Below, in pieces: positions 46,275 to 55,278 of a DNA stretch of 64,000 bases; position 1 is the stretch's first letter, and every line of letters starts with the position of its first letter. The stretch covers positions 62,001-126,000 of the forward strand of contig NZ_JAAXOQ010000010.1 of NCBI RefSeq assembly GCF_012396015.1. The letters are read 5' to 3'. Position numbers and translations under genes: made by a program. The notes beneath the pieces are model-generated. The model was not told the origin of the DNA and did not search any database. It was given only the letters and a program-made list of their open reading frames with translations. This stretch comes from Tsukamurella spumae (lineage in GTDB: Bacteria > Actinomycetota > Actinomycetes > Mycobacteriales > Mycobacteriaceae).

Positions 46275-49172
46275 GTGCCCCGTCCACTGGCCACCGCGCA
46301 CGGGCTGTGGCGGCCCGGCCTCGGCCTCGCGCTGTGGTTCACCGACGAGGTCGGCGAGCCCACCGCCGAGCCGGACCGGGCGGCGCTCCCCGCGCCGATC
46401 GCCGAGGTCCTCGGCGACCGACGGCCCCGGCGCACCGTCGCGCTGACGGGGCCGAACGGGCGGCTCGTGGTGCCCGCCCTCACCCTCGGGCCCTCCCGTG
46501 CCCTGGACCTGCTGGACCGGCTCGACCCGTCCGACGGTGCCGGTGACCTGCGATTCCTCCGCTGGGTCGCGCGGTCGGTCGAACGCTTCGTCGCGGCGGG
46601 CGCGGTCGGCCCCGCGCTCCGCGTCGACGACGGCGACTGGGCCGTGCGGTGGGCACCGATCGAGTCGGTGCAGTGGCGCACCTGGGTGCAGACCGCCGCG
46701 GCCGCGATGCCGCCGGTGCTGCGCCGCACCGGCGACCTGGCCGCCGTCCTGGACATGGGCGCGGAGCTCACCGACGGCTACGCGCGCCGGCGCCTCGGCG
46801 ACGGCCCGTGGTCCTGGGTCGCGGCCCCCGCGCTGCGTGCCCTGGTCGACGGTGCGCCCCTCCCGCCCGCCGCCGTCGCCGATGCCGGGGCGGCCGCGGC
46901 GTGGACCGAGTGGTCGGGCAGCGTCCGATCCGCGGAGACGCTGCTGGTGCTGCGCCTCGTCGAGCCCGACGGCCGCGCCCCGGGGGAGAACCCGCTCGAC
47001 CCGCGGGTGACCCCGTCCGACGCGCCGTGGCGGCTCGAGGTCTGTCGCCGTGTCCCGGGCGCCGCCCCGGTCCGGGCGGATCCGGCGCGGATGAGCCCCG
47101 TCGACCTGGACGACCTGGCGGGCGAGCTGGCCCGGGCCCTGGCGGTGTATCCGCCGCTCAAGCGGGCCCGGCAGGACGCGACCTCGCTGGACTTCCTGCT
47201 CACCACCACCGAGGCCGAATCGTTGTTCCTTCAGGGGGCTCCGGGGTTGACCAAGGCCGGGTACGAGGTGCTGCTGCCGGCGTCGATCGCGACGGTGCGG
47301 CCGGCGCTGCGGCTCGTCGGCCGGGAGCAGCCGGGACGCACGGCGCTCACCGTGCAGGCCGGGCTCGCCGAGATCAAGGACTTCGCGTGGCAGCTGGCGG
47401 TGGGGGACGTGGTGCTCACCGCGAGCGAACTCGCGGGCCTGGCGAACGCCGCGTCCGGCCTGGTCGAGGTGCGCGGCAAGTGGGTCCGCGCGGACCGTCG
47501 CACACTGGCGCAGGCCGCGCGGTTCGTGGCCGAGCAGCGCTCGGCGGCGGAGTCCGGCACGGACCTGCAGGACCTGCTGGGCATGATCGCCGACCCCGCC
47601 GCGCTGCCCGCCCCGCTGGCCGCCGTCGACGGGCTCGGCTGGCTGGACTCGGTGTACCGGGGCGGCACCATCGCGCCCGCCGTCGTGGCGGCACCGTCGA
47701 CGCTCGCGGCGCAGCTGCGGCCCTACCAGCTGCGCGGGCTGGAATGGCTGGTGAGCCTGTGGCGCGCGGGGATCGGCGCCGTCCTCGCCGACGACATGGG
47801 CCTGGGCAAGACGATCCAGGTGCTCGCGCTGCTCTGCCACGAGCGGCTCGCTGGGCCCGGCGACACCGAGGGCGCGCCGTCGGTGCGGCCCACGCTGCTG
47901 GTGTGCCCGATGTCCGTGGTCGGCAACTGGGTCGCGGAGGCCCAGCGCTTCGCCCCCGGTCTGCGGATCCATGTGCACCACGGCAGCGATCGGCCCACGG
48001 GCGAGGAGTTCGGGCGGATCGCGCGGGAGTCCGACGTGGTGCTGACGACCTTCGCGCTCGCCGCCCGCGACCGGGAGTTGCTCGCCGGGCACCACTGGGG
48101 GCGCATCGTCGTGGACGAGGCGCAGCACGTCAAGAACGTCAACACCGCCGCCGCGAAGGCGCTCCGGTCGATCCCCGCGGGGCACCGGGTGGCGCTCACC
48201 GGCACGCCGGTGGAGAACCGACTGGAGGATCTGCGGGCGGTGATCGACCTGGTCAACCCAGGCCTGCTCGGCTCGGCGCGCACCTTCCGCAACCGGTTCG
48301 CGATGCCCATCGAGCGGGAACAGGACAGGGCCGCGGTGCGTCGCCTGAACACCCTGACCTCGCCGTTCATCCTGCGGCGCGAGAAGACCGATCCGACCAT
48401 CGCACCCGAGCTGCCGGAGAAGGCCGAGTTCACGGTGCGCGCGTCGCTCACGCCGGAACAGGCGGGGCTGTACCAGGCGGTGCTCAACGAGCTGGTGCGG
48501 GAGCTCCGCGAGTCGAAGGGCATGGGCAGGCGGGGCCTGGTCCTGGCCTCGCTGACCAGGCTCAAGCAGATCTGCAACCACCCGGCGCACTACCTGGGGG
48601 ACGGATCGCCGCTGCTGCGCCGCGGGCAGCACCGCTCGGGCAAGCTGGAGCTGCTCGCGGACGTCCTGGAGACCGTCGCGGCCGAGGGGGAGCGCGCCCT
48701 CGTCTTCACCCAGTACGCCGAGTTCGCGCGGATGCTGCAGCCCTGGCTCGCGGGCCTGCTCGGCGCGGAGGTCCCGGTGCTCGACGGTGCCGTTGCTCGC
48801 CGGGACAGGGATTCCCTGGTGGCCCGGTTCCAGTCCGACGACGGCCCTCCCGCCCTGGTGGCGACAGTGCAGTCGGGCGGAACGGGGCTCAACCTCACGG
48901 CCGCGAATCATGTGGTGCACGTGGACCGCTGGTGGAACCCGGCGGTGGAGAACCAGGCCACCGACCGGGCCTTCCGCATCGGGCAGACCCGCGCGGTGCA
49001 GGTCCGCAAGTTCGTCTGCGCGGGCACCCTCGAGGAGCGCATCGACGGGGTGATCGCGGCGAAGAAGGAGCTCTCGTCGATGACGGTGCAGACGGGCGAG
49101 GCCTGGCTGACGGAGCTGAACAACGACGAGCTGTACGAGTTGATCGCCCTGCGCGACGAGGCGGTGGTGTAG
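46275..49172 (+). CDS. SNF2/Swi2-family DNA helicase (HelZ-like)
   Basis: A 965-residue SNF2-type DNA translocase. About 470 N-terminal residues form a family-specific SNF2-N region. The helicase core follows: DDMGLGKT (Walker A, about 506-513), LVCPMSVVGNW, DEAQ box (about 614), ALTGTPVENRLEDL, then the C-terminal lobe with LVFTQYAEF, SGGTGLNLTAANHVVHVDRWWNPAVENQATDRAFRIGQ. Resembles mycobacterial HelZ. Predicted to remodel protein-DNA complexes, in transcription, repair or defence. The SWIM-finger gene abuts its stop codon directly. Confidence 0.92.
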   Translation: MPRPLATAHGLWRPGLGLALWFTDEVGEPTAEPDRAALPAPIAEVLGDRRPRRTVALTGPNGRLVVPALTLGPSRALDLLDRLDPSDGAGDLRFLRWVARSVERFVAAGAVGPALRVDDGDWAVRWAPIESVQWRTWVQTAAAAMPPVLRRTGDLAAVLDMGAELTDGYARRRLGDGPWSWVAAPALRALVDGAPLPPAAVADAGAAAAWTEWSGSVRSAETLLVLRLVEPDGRAPGENPLDPRVTPSDAPWRLEVCRRVPGAAPVRADPARMSPVDLDDLAGELARALAVYPPLKRARQDATSLDFLLTTTEAESLFLQGAPGLTKAGYEVLLPASIATVRPALRLVGREQPGRTALTVQAGLAEIKDFAWQLAVGDVVLTASELAGLANAASGLVEVRGKWVRADRRTLAQAARFVAEQRSAAESGTDLQDLLGMIADPAALPAPLAAVDGLGWLDSVYRGGTIAPAVVAAPSTLAAQLRPYQLRGLEWLVSLWRAGIGAVLADDMGLGKTIQVLALLCHERLAGPGDTEGAPSVRPTLLVCPMSVVGNWVAEAQRFAPGLRIHVHHGSDRPTGEEFGRIARESDVVLTTFALAARDRELLAGHHWGRIVVDEAQHVKNVNTAAAKALRSIPAGHRVALTGTPVENRLEDLRAVIDLVNPGLLGSARTFRNRFAMPIEREQDRAAVRRLNTLTSPFILRREKTDPTIAPELPEKAEFTVRASLTPEQAGLYQAVLNELVRELRESKGMGRRGLVLASLTRLKQICNHPAHYLGDGSPLLRRGQHRSGKLELLADVLETVAAEGERALVFTQYAEFARMLQPWLAGLLGAEVPVLDGAVARRDRDSLVARFQSDDGPPALVATVQSGGTGLNLTAANHVVHVDRWWNPAVENQATDRAFRIGQTRAVQVRKFVCAGTLEERIDGVIAAKKELSSMTVQTGEAWLTELNNDELYELIALRDEAVV

Positions 49173-49958
49173 ATGGCGCGCACGGCCCGGGACACGGCGC
49201 GGCCGATGGGCGGAACGTGGTTCTCGCGGCGGCTGATCCAGCAGCGCGAGGATGTGACGGAGCGGCGGAAGGTCCAGTACGCGCGGCGGCTGTACTCCGA
49301 GCACCAGGTGTACGCGATGGCCGTGGTGCCGGGGTCGGTCACCGCGACGGTCCAGGGCAGCCAGCTGGATCCCTTCGCCGTCGCGCTCTCGCGGGTGCCG
49401 GGCGACGCGGCGGCGGTGGTGTCGCTGTTGGTCGGGCAGGGCGCGTCCGGCGAGCTGCTCTCGGTCACCCGCGGCGAGCTCGGCCGCGCGCTGGGGGAGC
49501 TGGTGCTGCCCGAGTCGGCGTCGGACGTCGTCGTCGAGTGCGCCTGCCCCGACGAATCGGGTGCCTGCGTCCACGCGCTCGCGCTGACCTACGAGTTCTG
49601 CGCGGCCGCCGACACCGACCCGTCGCTGGTCCTGGACTTCGCGGGGGTGCCCCTGGCGGGTCTGTTGGCGCGGGTCTCCACCGACTCCGCGCCGGGGCCG
49701 GGCGGGGCGGCACCGTCGCCCGACGGTGCCCGGGAACCGTGGGATCCCGAGGCCTGGGACGCGGGCCCGGCTGCCTTCTACGGCGACGGCCTCGACCTCC
49801 CGCCCTTGCCCGAGCCCGCGCCGATCGACGCGATGACCCTGCTCGATCCCGCGCTGTTGCGCATGGCGCTGCGCCGTACCGGCACGAAGCCCGCCGACGT
49901 GGCCGAGGCCTCCGACGAGCTGGCGGAGCTCTACGATCGCCTCCGTGACCCGCGGTGA
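49173..49958 (+). CDS. SWIM zinc-finger protein, helicase partner
   Basis: A 261-residue protein with a SWIM zinc finger (CACPDESGACVHALAL, CxCx6CxH, about residues 125-140), preceded by a conserved domain (GTWFSRRLIQQREDVTERRKVQYARRLYSEHQVYAM) and followed by a proline-rich acidic tail. SWIM proteins next to SNF2 helicases are a common bacterial pair and probably bind DNA or the helicase. The ATG follows the helicase stop with no gap, so the two are coupled and probably act together. Confidence 0.88.
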   Translation: MARTARDTARPMGGTWFSRRLIQQREDVTERRKVQYARRLYSEHQVYAMAVVPGSVTATVQGSQLDPFAVALSRVPGDAAAVVSLLVGQGASGELLSVTRGELGRALGELVLPESASDVVVECACPDESGACVHALALTYEFCAAADTDPSLVLDFAGVPLAGLLARVSTDSAPGPGGAAPSPDGAREPWDPEAWDAGPAAFYGDGLDLPPLPEPAPIDAMTLLDPALLRMALRRTGTKPADVAEASDELAELYDRLRDPR

Positions 49959-49960
49959 CC

Positions 49961-50010
49961 TGCGAAATGTTGGTGATGTTGATACTCTATATACAGAACC
50001 CACAAGGAGG
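49961..50010 (+). promoter_or_regulatory. vapBC promoter and ribosome-binding site
   Basis: An A+T-rich stretch with TGATACTCTATATACA (49979-49994), which gives TACTCT or TATATA as -10 candidates and imperfect dyad symmetry suited to VapB autorepression. AAGGAGG (50004-50010) is an excellent ribosome-binding site for vapB. Confidence 0.5.
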
Positions 50011-50016
50011 CGGCGC

Positions 50017-50238
50017 ATGTCAGTCACTCAGATCGATCTCGACGACGAGGTGCTGGACGGTGTGATGCGCGTCGCCGGCGTGCGGACCAAGAAGGAGGCC
50101 GTCAACCTGGCATTACGCGAGTACCTCGCGCAGCACCGAAGGGTCGAGGCGTTCGCGCGGTTACGTGAGCAGGCGAAGGGCTGGGACTACGAGGGCTGGC
50201 GCGCTCTCCGTGAGGAAGAGAAGTCGGGCCGCGCGTGA
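50017..50238 (+). CDS. vapB: VapB-type antitoxin
   Basis: A 73-residue antitoxin with an N-terminal ribbon-helix-helix (TQIDLDDEVLDGVMRVAGVRTKKEAVNLALREYL) and a charged C-terminal toxin-binding tail with WDYEGWRALREEEK. It should bind the promoter just upstream and neutralise VapC. The stop overlaps the vapC GTG as GTGA, which is typical of toxin-antitoxin pairs. Confidence 0.93.
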   Translation: MSVTQIDLDDEVLDGVMRVAGVRTKKEAVNLALREYLAQHRRVEAFARLREQAKGWDYEGWRALREEEKSGRA

Positions 50239-50654
50239 TCCGCTACCTCGTCGATTCGTCGGCGCTGTGGCGGATCAATCGTGACGATGCCCTCGCAGAG
50301 AAATGGTTTGGAGTGCTGTCTGCGGGCTCGGTGGGGTCATGTGCGCCACAGCGGACCGAGTTCCGTAGATCGGCCCGGAACGCGGCCGAGTACGACCAGA
50401 TGAATGAGCTGTTCTTCGAGATGTACCCCGACGTGCCCGTGCCCAAGGCGGTCTGGTCCTGGATTGAGTCTGCGCAGCATCGACTCGTCGGGGTAGGAGC
50501 GGTGCGGGCGCTGTCGACAGTGGATCTGCTCATCTGCGCGACTGCGGCAGCCCGCGGCTTGGTCATCCTGCATGACGATGCCGACTTCGAGCTCGCGGAG
50601 CGGTACCTGCCGGATGTGCGAGCGCGGCGTGTCGTGAGCCCGGCGGGGGAGTGA
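50235..50654 (+). CDS. vapC: VapC-type PIN-domain ribonuclease toxin
   Basis: A 139-residue PIN-domain nuclease with acidic residues at Asp7 (YLVDSSALW), Glu42 (RTEF), Asp97 (STVDLLICATA) and Asp114/115/117 (HDDADFE), the expected four-position Mg2+ site. VapC toxins cut tRNA or rRNA to stop translation. The active site is intact, so it should be functional with VapB. The locus lies between a helicase pair and a nuclease pair and shows lower GC than both, suggesting later insertion. Confidence 0.93.
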   Translation: MIRYLVDSSALWRINRDDALAEKWFGVLSAGSVGSCAPQRTEFRRSARNAAEYDQMNELFFEMYPDVPVPKAVWSWIESAQHRLVGVGAVRALSTVDLLICATAAARGLVILHDDADFELAERYLPDVRARRVVSPAGE

Positions 50655-50736
50655 GCGTCGGGGAGGGGCCGCGTCGGTGGCGGAACATGTCAGTGGAGAT
50701 CACTACCCTGAGGGTGACGATCCGAGGGGGTGAGAG

Positions 50737-51873
50737 ATGCGGTTCCTGCACACGGCCGACTGGCAGTTGGGGATGACGCGGCACTTCCTCGACGCGGATG
50801 CGCAGGCCCGGTTCACCGATGCCCGGCTGGACGCGATCTCCCGGCTCGGCGCCGTCGCCGCGGAGCAGGAGGCCGAGTTCGTCGTCGTCTGCGGTGACGT
50901 CTTCGAGGACAACCGCCTGGCGCCCGCGGTCATCGCGCGCAGCCTGGACCGGATCGGTGCCCTCGGCTGCCCCGTCTACCTGCTGCCCGGCAATCACGAT
51001 CCGCTCGATGCGGCGTCCATCTACACCTCCGAGGTGTTCGCGCGGCACCGTCCGGCCAACGTGATCGTGCTGGACGCGCCGGGGGTGCACGAGGTGCGCC
51101 CGGGGGTCGAGCTGCTCGCGGCGCCCTGGTTCTCCAAGCACCCCGCGGGGGATCCGCTCACCGAGGCCGTCGCGCCCGCGCCCGCGCCGGCGGAGGGCGT
51201 GATCCGCATCGCCGTCGGCCACGGCGGCACCCTGCCCGTCGGCGCGCAGGACCAGCGCCTCATCGACGTGGCCGCGCTGTCCGCCCGGATCGCCGCGGGC
51301 GCCCTGCGCTACGTGGCGCTGGGGGATCGGCACTCGGTCACCGAGGTGGCGCAGGACATCTGGTACTCCGGCGCGCCCGAGGTCACGAACTTCGACCACA
51401 AGGAGACGGGGTCCGGCTCGGTCCTCGTCGTCGACGTCCCGGAGACCGGCGCCGCGACGGTGACCCCGGTCCGGGTGGGCACCTGGCGCTTCGCGTCGCG
51501 GGAGTTCCCGCTGTCCTCGGAGCGCGATGTCGCCGCCGCGGTCGGCGCCCTCTCGGCGCTGCCGGACAAGGACCGCACCGTGGTCAAGGTCGGGTTCACG
51601 GGCACCGTCGGGCTGGCGGCGAAGGCCGAGCTGGACGCGGAGATCGAGGCCCTGAGGGCGCGGTTCGCCGCGGTCGAGTTGTGGGAGCGCAAGACGGATC
51701 TCGCAGTGCTGCCGGGGGAGTCCGAGTTGGAGTCCTTGGAGCTCACGGGCCCCGCCGCCGATGCGGCGCAGGAGCTGCTGGGCGTGGCCCGCAGCGGCGG
51801 TGAGCGCGCGGCCGATGCCTCGGGCGCGCTCGCCCTGCTCTACCGCCTCACCCGGGCGGAGGTCGGCGCATGA
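50737..51873 (+). CDS. SbcD/YhaO-like DNA exonuclease subunit
   Basis: A 378-residue metallophosphoesterase nuclease of the Mre11/SbcD class, with FLHTADWQLG, VVVCGDVFEDN, LPGNHDPLDA and a C-terminal lid (ERKTDLAVLPGESELESLEL). Metal ligands appear complete for the early motifs; the late histidine motif reads GHGGT / LGDRHS. It probably works in a complex with the ATPase encoded next to process DNA ends. TACCCT (50704-50709) upstream is a likely -10. The stop overlaps the partner's ATG (ATGA). Confidence 0.87.
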   Translation: MRFLHTADWQLGMTRHFLDADAQARFTDARLDAISRLGAVAAEQEAEFVVVCGDVFEDNRLAPAVIARSLDRIGALGCPVYLLPGNHDPLDAASIYTSEVFARHRPANVIVLDAPGVHEVRPGVELLAAPWFSKHPAGDPLTEAVAPAPAPAEGVIRIAVGHGGTLPVGAQDQRLIDVAALSARIAAGALRYVALGDRHSVTEVAQDIWYSGAPEVTNFDHKETGSGSVLVVDVPETGAATVTPVRVGTWRFASREFPLSSERDVAAAVGALSALPDKDRTVVKVGFTGTVGLAAKAELDAEIEALRARFAAVELWERKTDLAVLPGESELESLELTGPAADAAQELLGVARSGGERAADASGALALLYRLTRAEVGA

Positions 51874-54515
51874 GGCTGCACCGCCTGGCCATCAAGGATT
51901 TCCGCGGCGTTGCCGAGCGGGAGATCTCCTTCGCCGATACCGGCGTCACGCTGCTGCACGGCCCCAACGAGGCAGGCAAGTCGTCGATGGTGGAGGCGCT
52001 GCAGCTGTTGCTGGACGTCAAGGCCACCTCGAAGTCGCAGCGCGTGGAGGCCGTGTGCCCGGCCCATCGCGATGCGGGGCCGTTCGTCGAGGCGGAGCTC
52101 ACCGTCGGGCCGTACCGGTTCGTCTACGCCAAGCAGTACCACCGGCGCCCCGGCACGGTGCTGACGGTGCTCGAGCCCGCGCCGCAGCAGCTCACGGGCG
52201 GCAGCGCGGAATCGTGGGTGGCGGAGCAGATGCGCACCTATGTCGACGGCGATCTGCTCAAGGCGTTGACGGTGCTGCAGGGCCCGGGCGCCGGCCAGCC
52301 CTCGCTGCGCGACAGTTCCGCGTTCGCGAAGGCGCTCGACGCGGCGTCCGGCGGCGCGGGGGAGGACGAGCCGGGCGCCGAGCGCCTGGCCGAGGCCGTC
52401 GCCGCCGAGCGGGCACGGTACTTCACGCCCACCGGCCGCCCCACGAACGAGCTGTCGGCCGCCCGCGCGCGCGAGGCCGCGGCGCGCGCCGCCCTGGATG
52501 CGGCGGAGGCCGCCCTGCGCGAGGTCGACCGGGTCGCGGACCAGCACGCCCTCGCCTCCGCGCGGCTGTCCACCCTGGCGGAAGCGCGATCCGCCGCCGT
52601 CGCGGCGCTGGAGGCCGTCGGCGCCGACCAGGAGCGGATGACGCGGCTGCAGTCGCAGGCGGCTCAGGCCCGCGCAGTGCTCGAATCCGCCACCCTGCGG
52701 GAGCAGCACGCGGGGGAGGCGGCCTACCGTCGGCGGCGGCTGCTGGAGCAGCAGGCGCTCGCCACCGAGCGCGCCGCGCAGGTGCGGGTGGTGCGCGACC
52801 GGGCGCTCGCGGACCGTGAGGTCCTCACCGCGGAGGCGTCGTGGTTGGAGACCACGGTGCACGAGCTGTCCGCGGTCGCCGCCGATCGGCGGGAGCGCAA
52901 GGCGCAGGCGCAGTACGCCGTCGACTACGCCCGGGAGTCCGTGGGCTACCAGCGGCTCGGCAAGCGGATCGAGCAGGCGCAGCTGCTCGGTAAGGACGTG
53001 GAGGGCGCGCGGAACCGCCTGGCGCAGAACCCGATCGACCGCCGTGTCCTGCAGACCATCGCGGTGGCGGAGCAGCGCCACGAGCGGGCGCAGGCCCGCT
53101 TCTCGGCGCTCGCGGCCACCCTGCAGCTGGAACGGTTGGGATTCTCCGACGTCCTCGTGGACGGCCGGAACATCGGCGAGGAGCCGGTGGAGGTCGTCGC
53201 CGGCAACGGCATGGTCATCGAGGTGCCCGGCGCGGTCCGGATCGAGGTGGTCCAGCGCGGCGAGAGCGCCGATGCGGCGGCCGAGGTCAAGGCGGCGCAC
53301 AGCGCCCTCCTGGCCGCGTGCCGCGACGCCGGCGCCGCGAGCGTCGAGGAGGCCCGGGAGCTGCACGAGCAGCGCGAGGCCATCGAGATCGAGCTGCAGG
53401 AGGCGCGGATCGCGCTCGCTCACGCCCTCGGCGAGCACACCGCGGAGGAGCTGCGGCGGCTCGCGGAGGAGTCCGCCGAGCGGATCGTGGCGCTGGAGAC
53501 GGCGGTGGCCCCGGAGCTGCTCGCCGTCGATCCCGAACGCGCCAAGGCCAACCTCATGGAGGCCACGCAGGCCGAGGTGTCCTCGCGTGACGAGGAGAGG
53601 CGCACGCGCGAGCAGCTCGGGAGCAAACAGCAGGAGCTGCTGCGCGCGACCACCGACGCGCAGGTCGCGGCGGATCGGTTGCAGCACGTCGACAGCCGGG
53701 CGGCCGAGCTGACGGCGGAGCTGGAGCGGGCGCGCGCCGAGGCGGCCGACGATGCTCTGGGCGTCGCCGCCGATGCCGCCGTCGCGGCGCGGGAGGCGGC
53801 GGCGACGGACGCCGCCGCGCATGATCGTGCCGCGCAGGAGGCCGATGTGGCGGGCTTCGCAGCCCGGCTCGGCGCGGCCAAGCTGCACGCGGAGCAGGCG
53901 CAGGCGGCGGAGGCGTCCGCTCGCGACGAGTTGTCGGCGTTGAACGGTCAGCTGCAGCTGTTCCAGGCCGACGGTCGTCGCGATCGGCTGGACACGGCCG
54001 CGGCCGAGCACGTCCACGCCGAGCGCGCCCTCACCTCGGTCGAGGAGCGCGCACGGGCGGCGGCGTTGCTGCACGACACGCTCACCGCGCGCCGCGACGC
54101 GCGCCGCGCCCGGGTGCAGGCGCCGTACCAGCGCGCGCTGGAGGACCTGGGCCGCACCGTCTTCGGTGATCCGCTCACCATCACCGTCGGCGACGACCTC
54201 ACGATCGCCTCGCGCACCGTCGACGGGGTCACCGTGCCCTTCGAGTCCCTGTCCGGCGGCGCGCAGGAGCAGCTCGGGGTCCTCAGCAGGCTGGCCTGCG
54301 CCCGTCTGGTCGACGGTGCCGATGGTGCGCCCGTCATCTTCGACGACGCCCTCGGCCACAGCGACCCGGCCCGCCTCGGCGCGATGGCCGACGCTCTCGT
54401 CGAGGCCGGCCGCGGCGCCCAGGTGATCGTGTTCAGCTGCGTCCCCGGCCGGTTCGACGCGCTGCGCGGACGCGACGGCGTCACCGAGGTGGCACTCGAA
54501 GCGAACCTGATGTGA
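51870..54515 (+). CDS. SbcC/YhaN-like AAA ATPase with coiled coils
   Basis: An 881-residue Rad50/SbcC-class ATPase. Walker [10 protein letters not shown] (about residues 31-39) is in the N-terminal lobe. Long alanine/glutamate-rich coiled coils run from about 160 to 700, interrupted by a globular patch near 415-470 in place of a clear zinc hook. The C-terminal lobe has [24 protein letters not shown] and Walker [13 protein letters not shown]. The family tethers and processes DNA ends with its nuclease partner. The absent CxxC hook fits the YhaN/YhaO subtype better than classic SbcCD. Overlaps its partner by 4 bp. Confidence 0.87.
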   Translation: MRLHRLAIKDFRGVAEREISFADTGVTLLHGPNEAGKSSMVEALQLLLDVKATSKSQRVEAVCPAHRDAGPFVEAELTVGPYRFVYAKQYHRRPGTVLTVLEPAPQQLTGGSAESWVAEQMRTYVDGDLLKALTVLQGPGAGQPSLRDSSAFAKALDAASGGAGEDEPGAERLAEAVAAERARYFTPTGRPTNELSAARAREAAARAALDAAEAALREVDRVADQHALASARLSTLAEARSAAVAALEAVGADQERMTRLQSQAAQARAVLESATLREQHAGEAAYRRRRLLEQQALATERAAQVRVVRDRALADREVLTAEASWLETTVHELSAVAADRRERKAQAQYAVDYARESVGYQRLGKRIEQAQLLGKDVEGARNRLAQNPIDRRVLQTIAVAEQRHERAQARFSALAATLQLERLGFSDVLVDGRNIGEEPVEVVAGNGMVIEVPGAVRIEVVQRGESADAAAEVKAAHSALLAACRDAGAASVEEARELHEQREAIEIELQEARIALAHALGEHTAEELRRLAEESAERIVALETAVAPELLAVDPERAKANLMEATQAEVSSRDEERRTREQLGSKQQELLRATTDAQVAADRLQHVDSRAAELTAELERARAEAADDALGVAADAAVAAREAAATDAAAHDRAAQEADVAGFAARLGAAKLHAEQAQAAEASARDELSALNGQLQLFQADGRRDRLDTAAAEHVHAERALTSVEERARAAALLHDTLTARRDARRARVQAPYQRALEDLGRTVFGDPLTITVGDDLTIASRTVDGVTVPFESLSGGAQEQLGVLSRLACARLVDGADGAPVIFDDALGHSDPARLGAMADALVEAGRGAQVIVFSCVPGRFDALRGRDGVTEVALEANLM

Positions 54516-54735
54516 CCGCATGACGGGGAGGGACGGTTTCGGCAGCGTGCGGCCGTTTCCGCTCGGCGCTTGCCGATCGTCAGCAGCGCCCGCGAGTATC
54601 AGCAGCGCGCTGCCGATAATTCGGCCTCAGCGGCTGGTGCACACCTGGCGGCGCGGTGCCGGATCTGTTCGCGGATTCGCCGGATTCTCAGCTGCGACGG
54701 TGGGGCGGTGCGCCGCCCGCCGACGAGCGCGCCGG

Positions 54736-55197
54736 CTACCGGTTCTCGGCGCGGGCCTTGAGGGCGGCGAGGCCCTTCTCGAAGTCCTTGCCCACGAACC
54801 GGTCCATCGGCAGGACCTTGCCGAGCAGGGAGAACAGCCCGGTGGTCTCCCCGGTCATGGTCCAGGTGACGCGCACGCCGTCGCCCGCCGCGGCGATGTC
54901 GAAGCGCACGTGGTTGTTCGCGGCCATCGGTTTGCGGAACTTGAGGTCCACGTCCACGGATCGTCCGGGCTCCGTCGCCGAGATGCTCATGCGGCCCTCG
55001 CCGGCCTTGCGGTTCCCGCGCCACGCGTACGCAGCGCCCGGCCCCTCGGACGGGCCGCTGTACTCGCGGTGCAGCTGGGGGTCGAGGCCCTCCCAGGGCG
55101 ACCAGTGCCGCCACTCGTGGAAGTCGTCGATGAGGCCGAAGACGGTGTCGGCAGGCGCGGCGATCTCGATGGACCGGGCCACGGTGAAGGCGGTCAT
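54736..55197 (-). CDS. SRPBCC (START-like) family protein
   Basis: A 153-residue protein of the polyketide-cyclase/START-like fold, with [34 protein letters not shown] at the N-terminus and the long C-terminal helix [21 protein letters not shown]. The fold binds hydrophobic ligands; neither ligand nor enzyme activity is evident. Divergent from the P-type ATPase gene, a neighbourhood reminiscent of Rv0908-Rv0910 in mycobacteria. The 220 bp between it and the SbcC-like gene hold only short repeats of TCAGCAGCGC and no gene. Confidence 0.85.
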   Translation of the reverse strand: MTAFTVARSIEIAAPADTVFGLIDDFHEWRHWSPWEGLDPQLHREYSGPSEGPGAAYAWRGNRKAGEGRMSISATEPGRSVDVDLKFRKPMAANNHVRFDIAAAGDGVRVTWTMTGETTGLFSLLGKVLPMDRFVGKDFEKGLAALKARAENR

Positions 55198-55265
55198 GGC
55201 GCCCAGCGTACGACCTCGCTGCGGCCCGGGGGCGGCGAGCGAGCGCCGGGCGGCGCTGCCGTCAT

Positions 55266-55278
55266 TACACTCACGTGC
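55266..55278 (+). promoter_or_regulatory. leaderless promoter -10 of the P-type ATPase gene
   Basis: TACACT (55266-55271), 7 nt, then ATG 55279; no ribosome-binding site. Confidence 0.55.

Noticed and set aside
46649-49948. An open frame of about 1100 codons overlapping the SNF2 and SWIM genes
   Set aside because: Very rich in Arg, Gly and Ala with no motif, and it lies in another frame of two well-supported genes; a GC artefact.
45495-50027. A 1510-codon minus-strand frame opposite the GNAT, SNF2 and SWIM genes
   Set aside because: Pure antisense shadow of high-GC coding DNA with no recognisable domain.
54540-54616. GGCAGCG and CGCTGCC pair plus two TCAGCAGCGC copies after the SbcC-like gene
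   Set aside because: The arms are about 60 nt apart and short; weak as a terminator and not distinctive in this composition.
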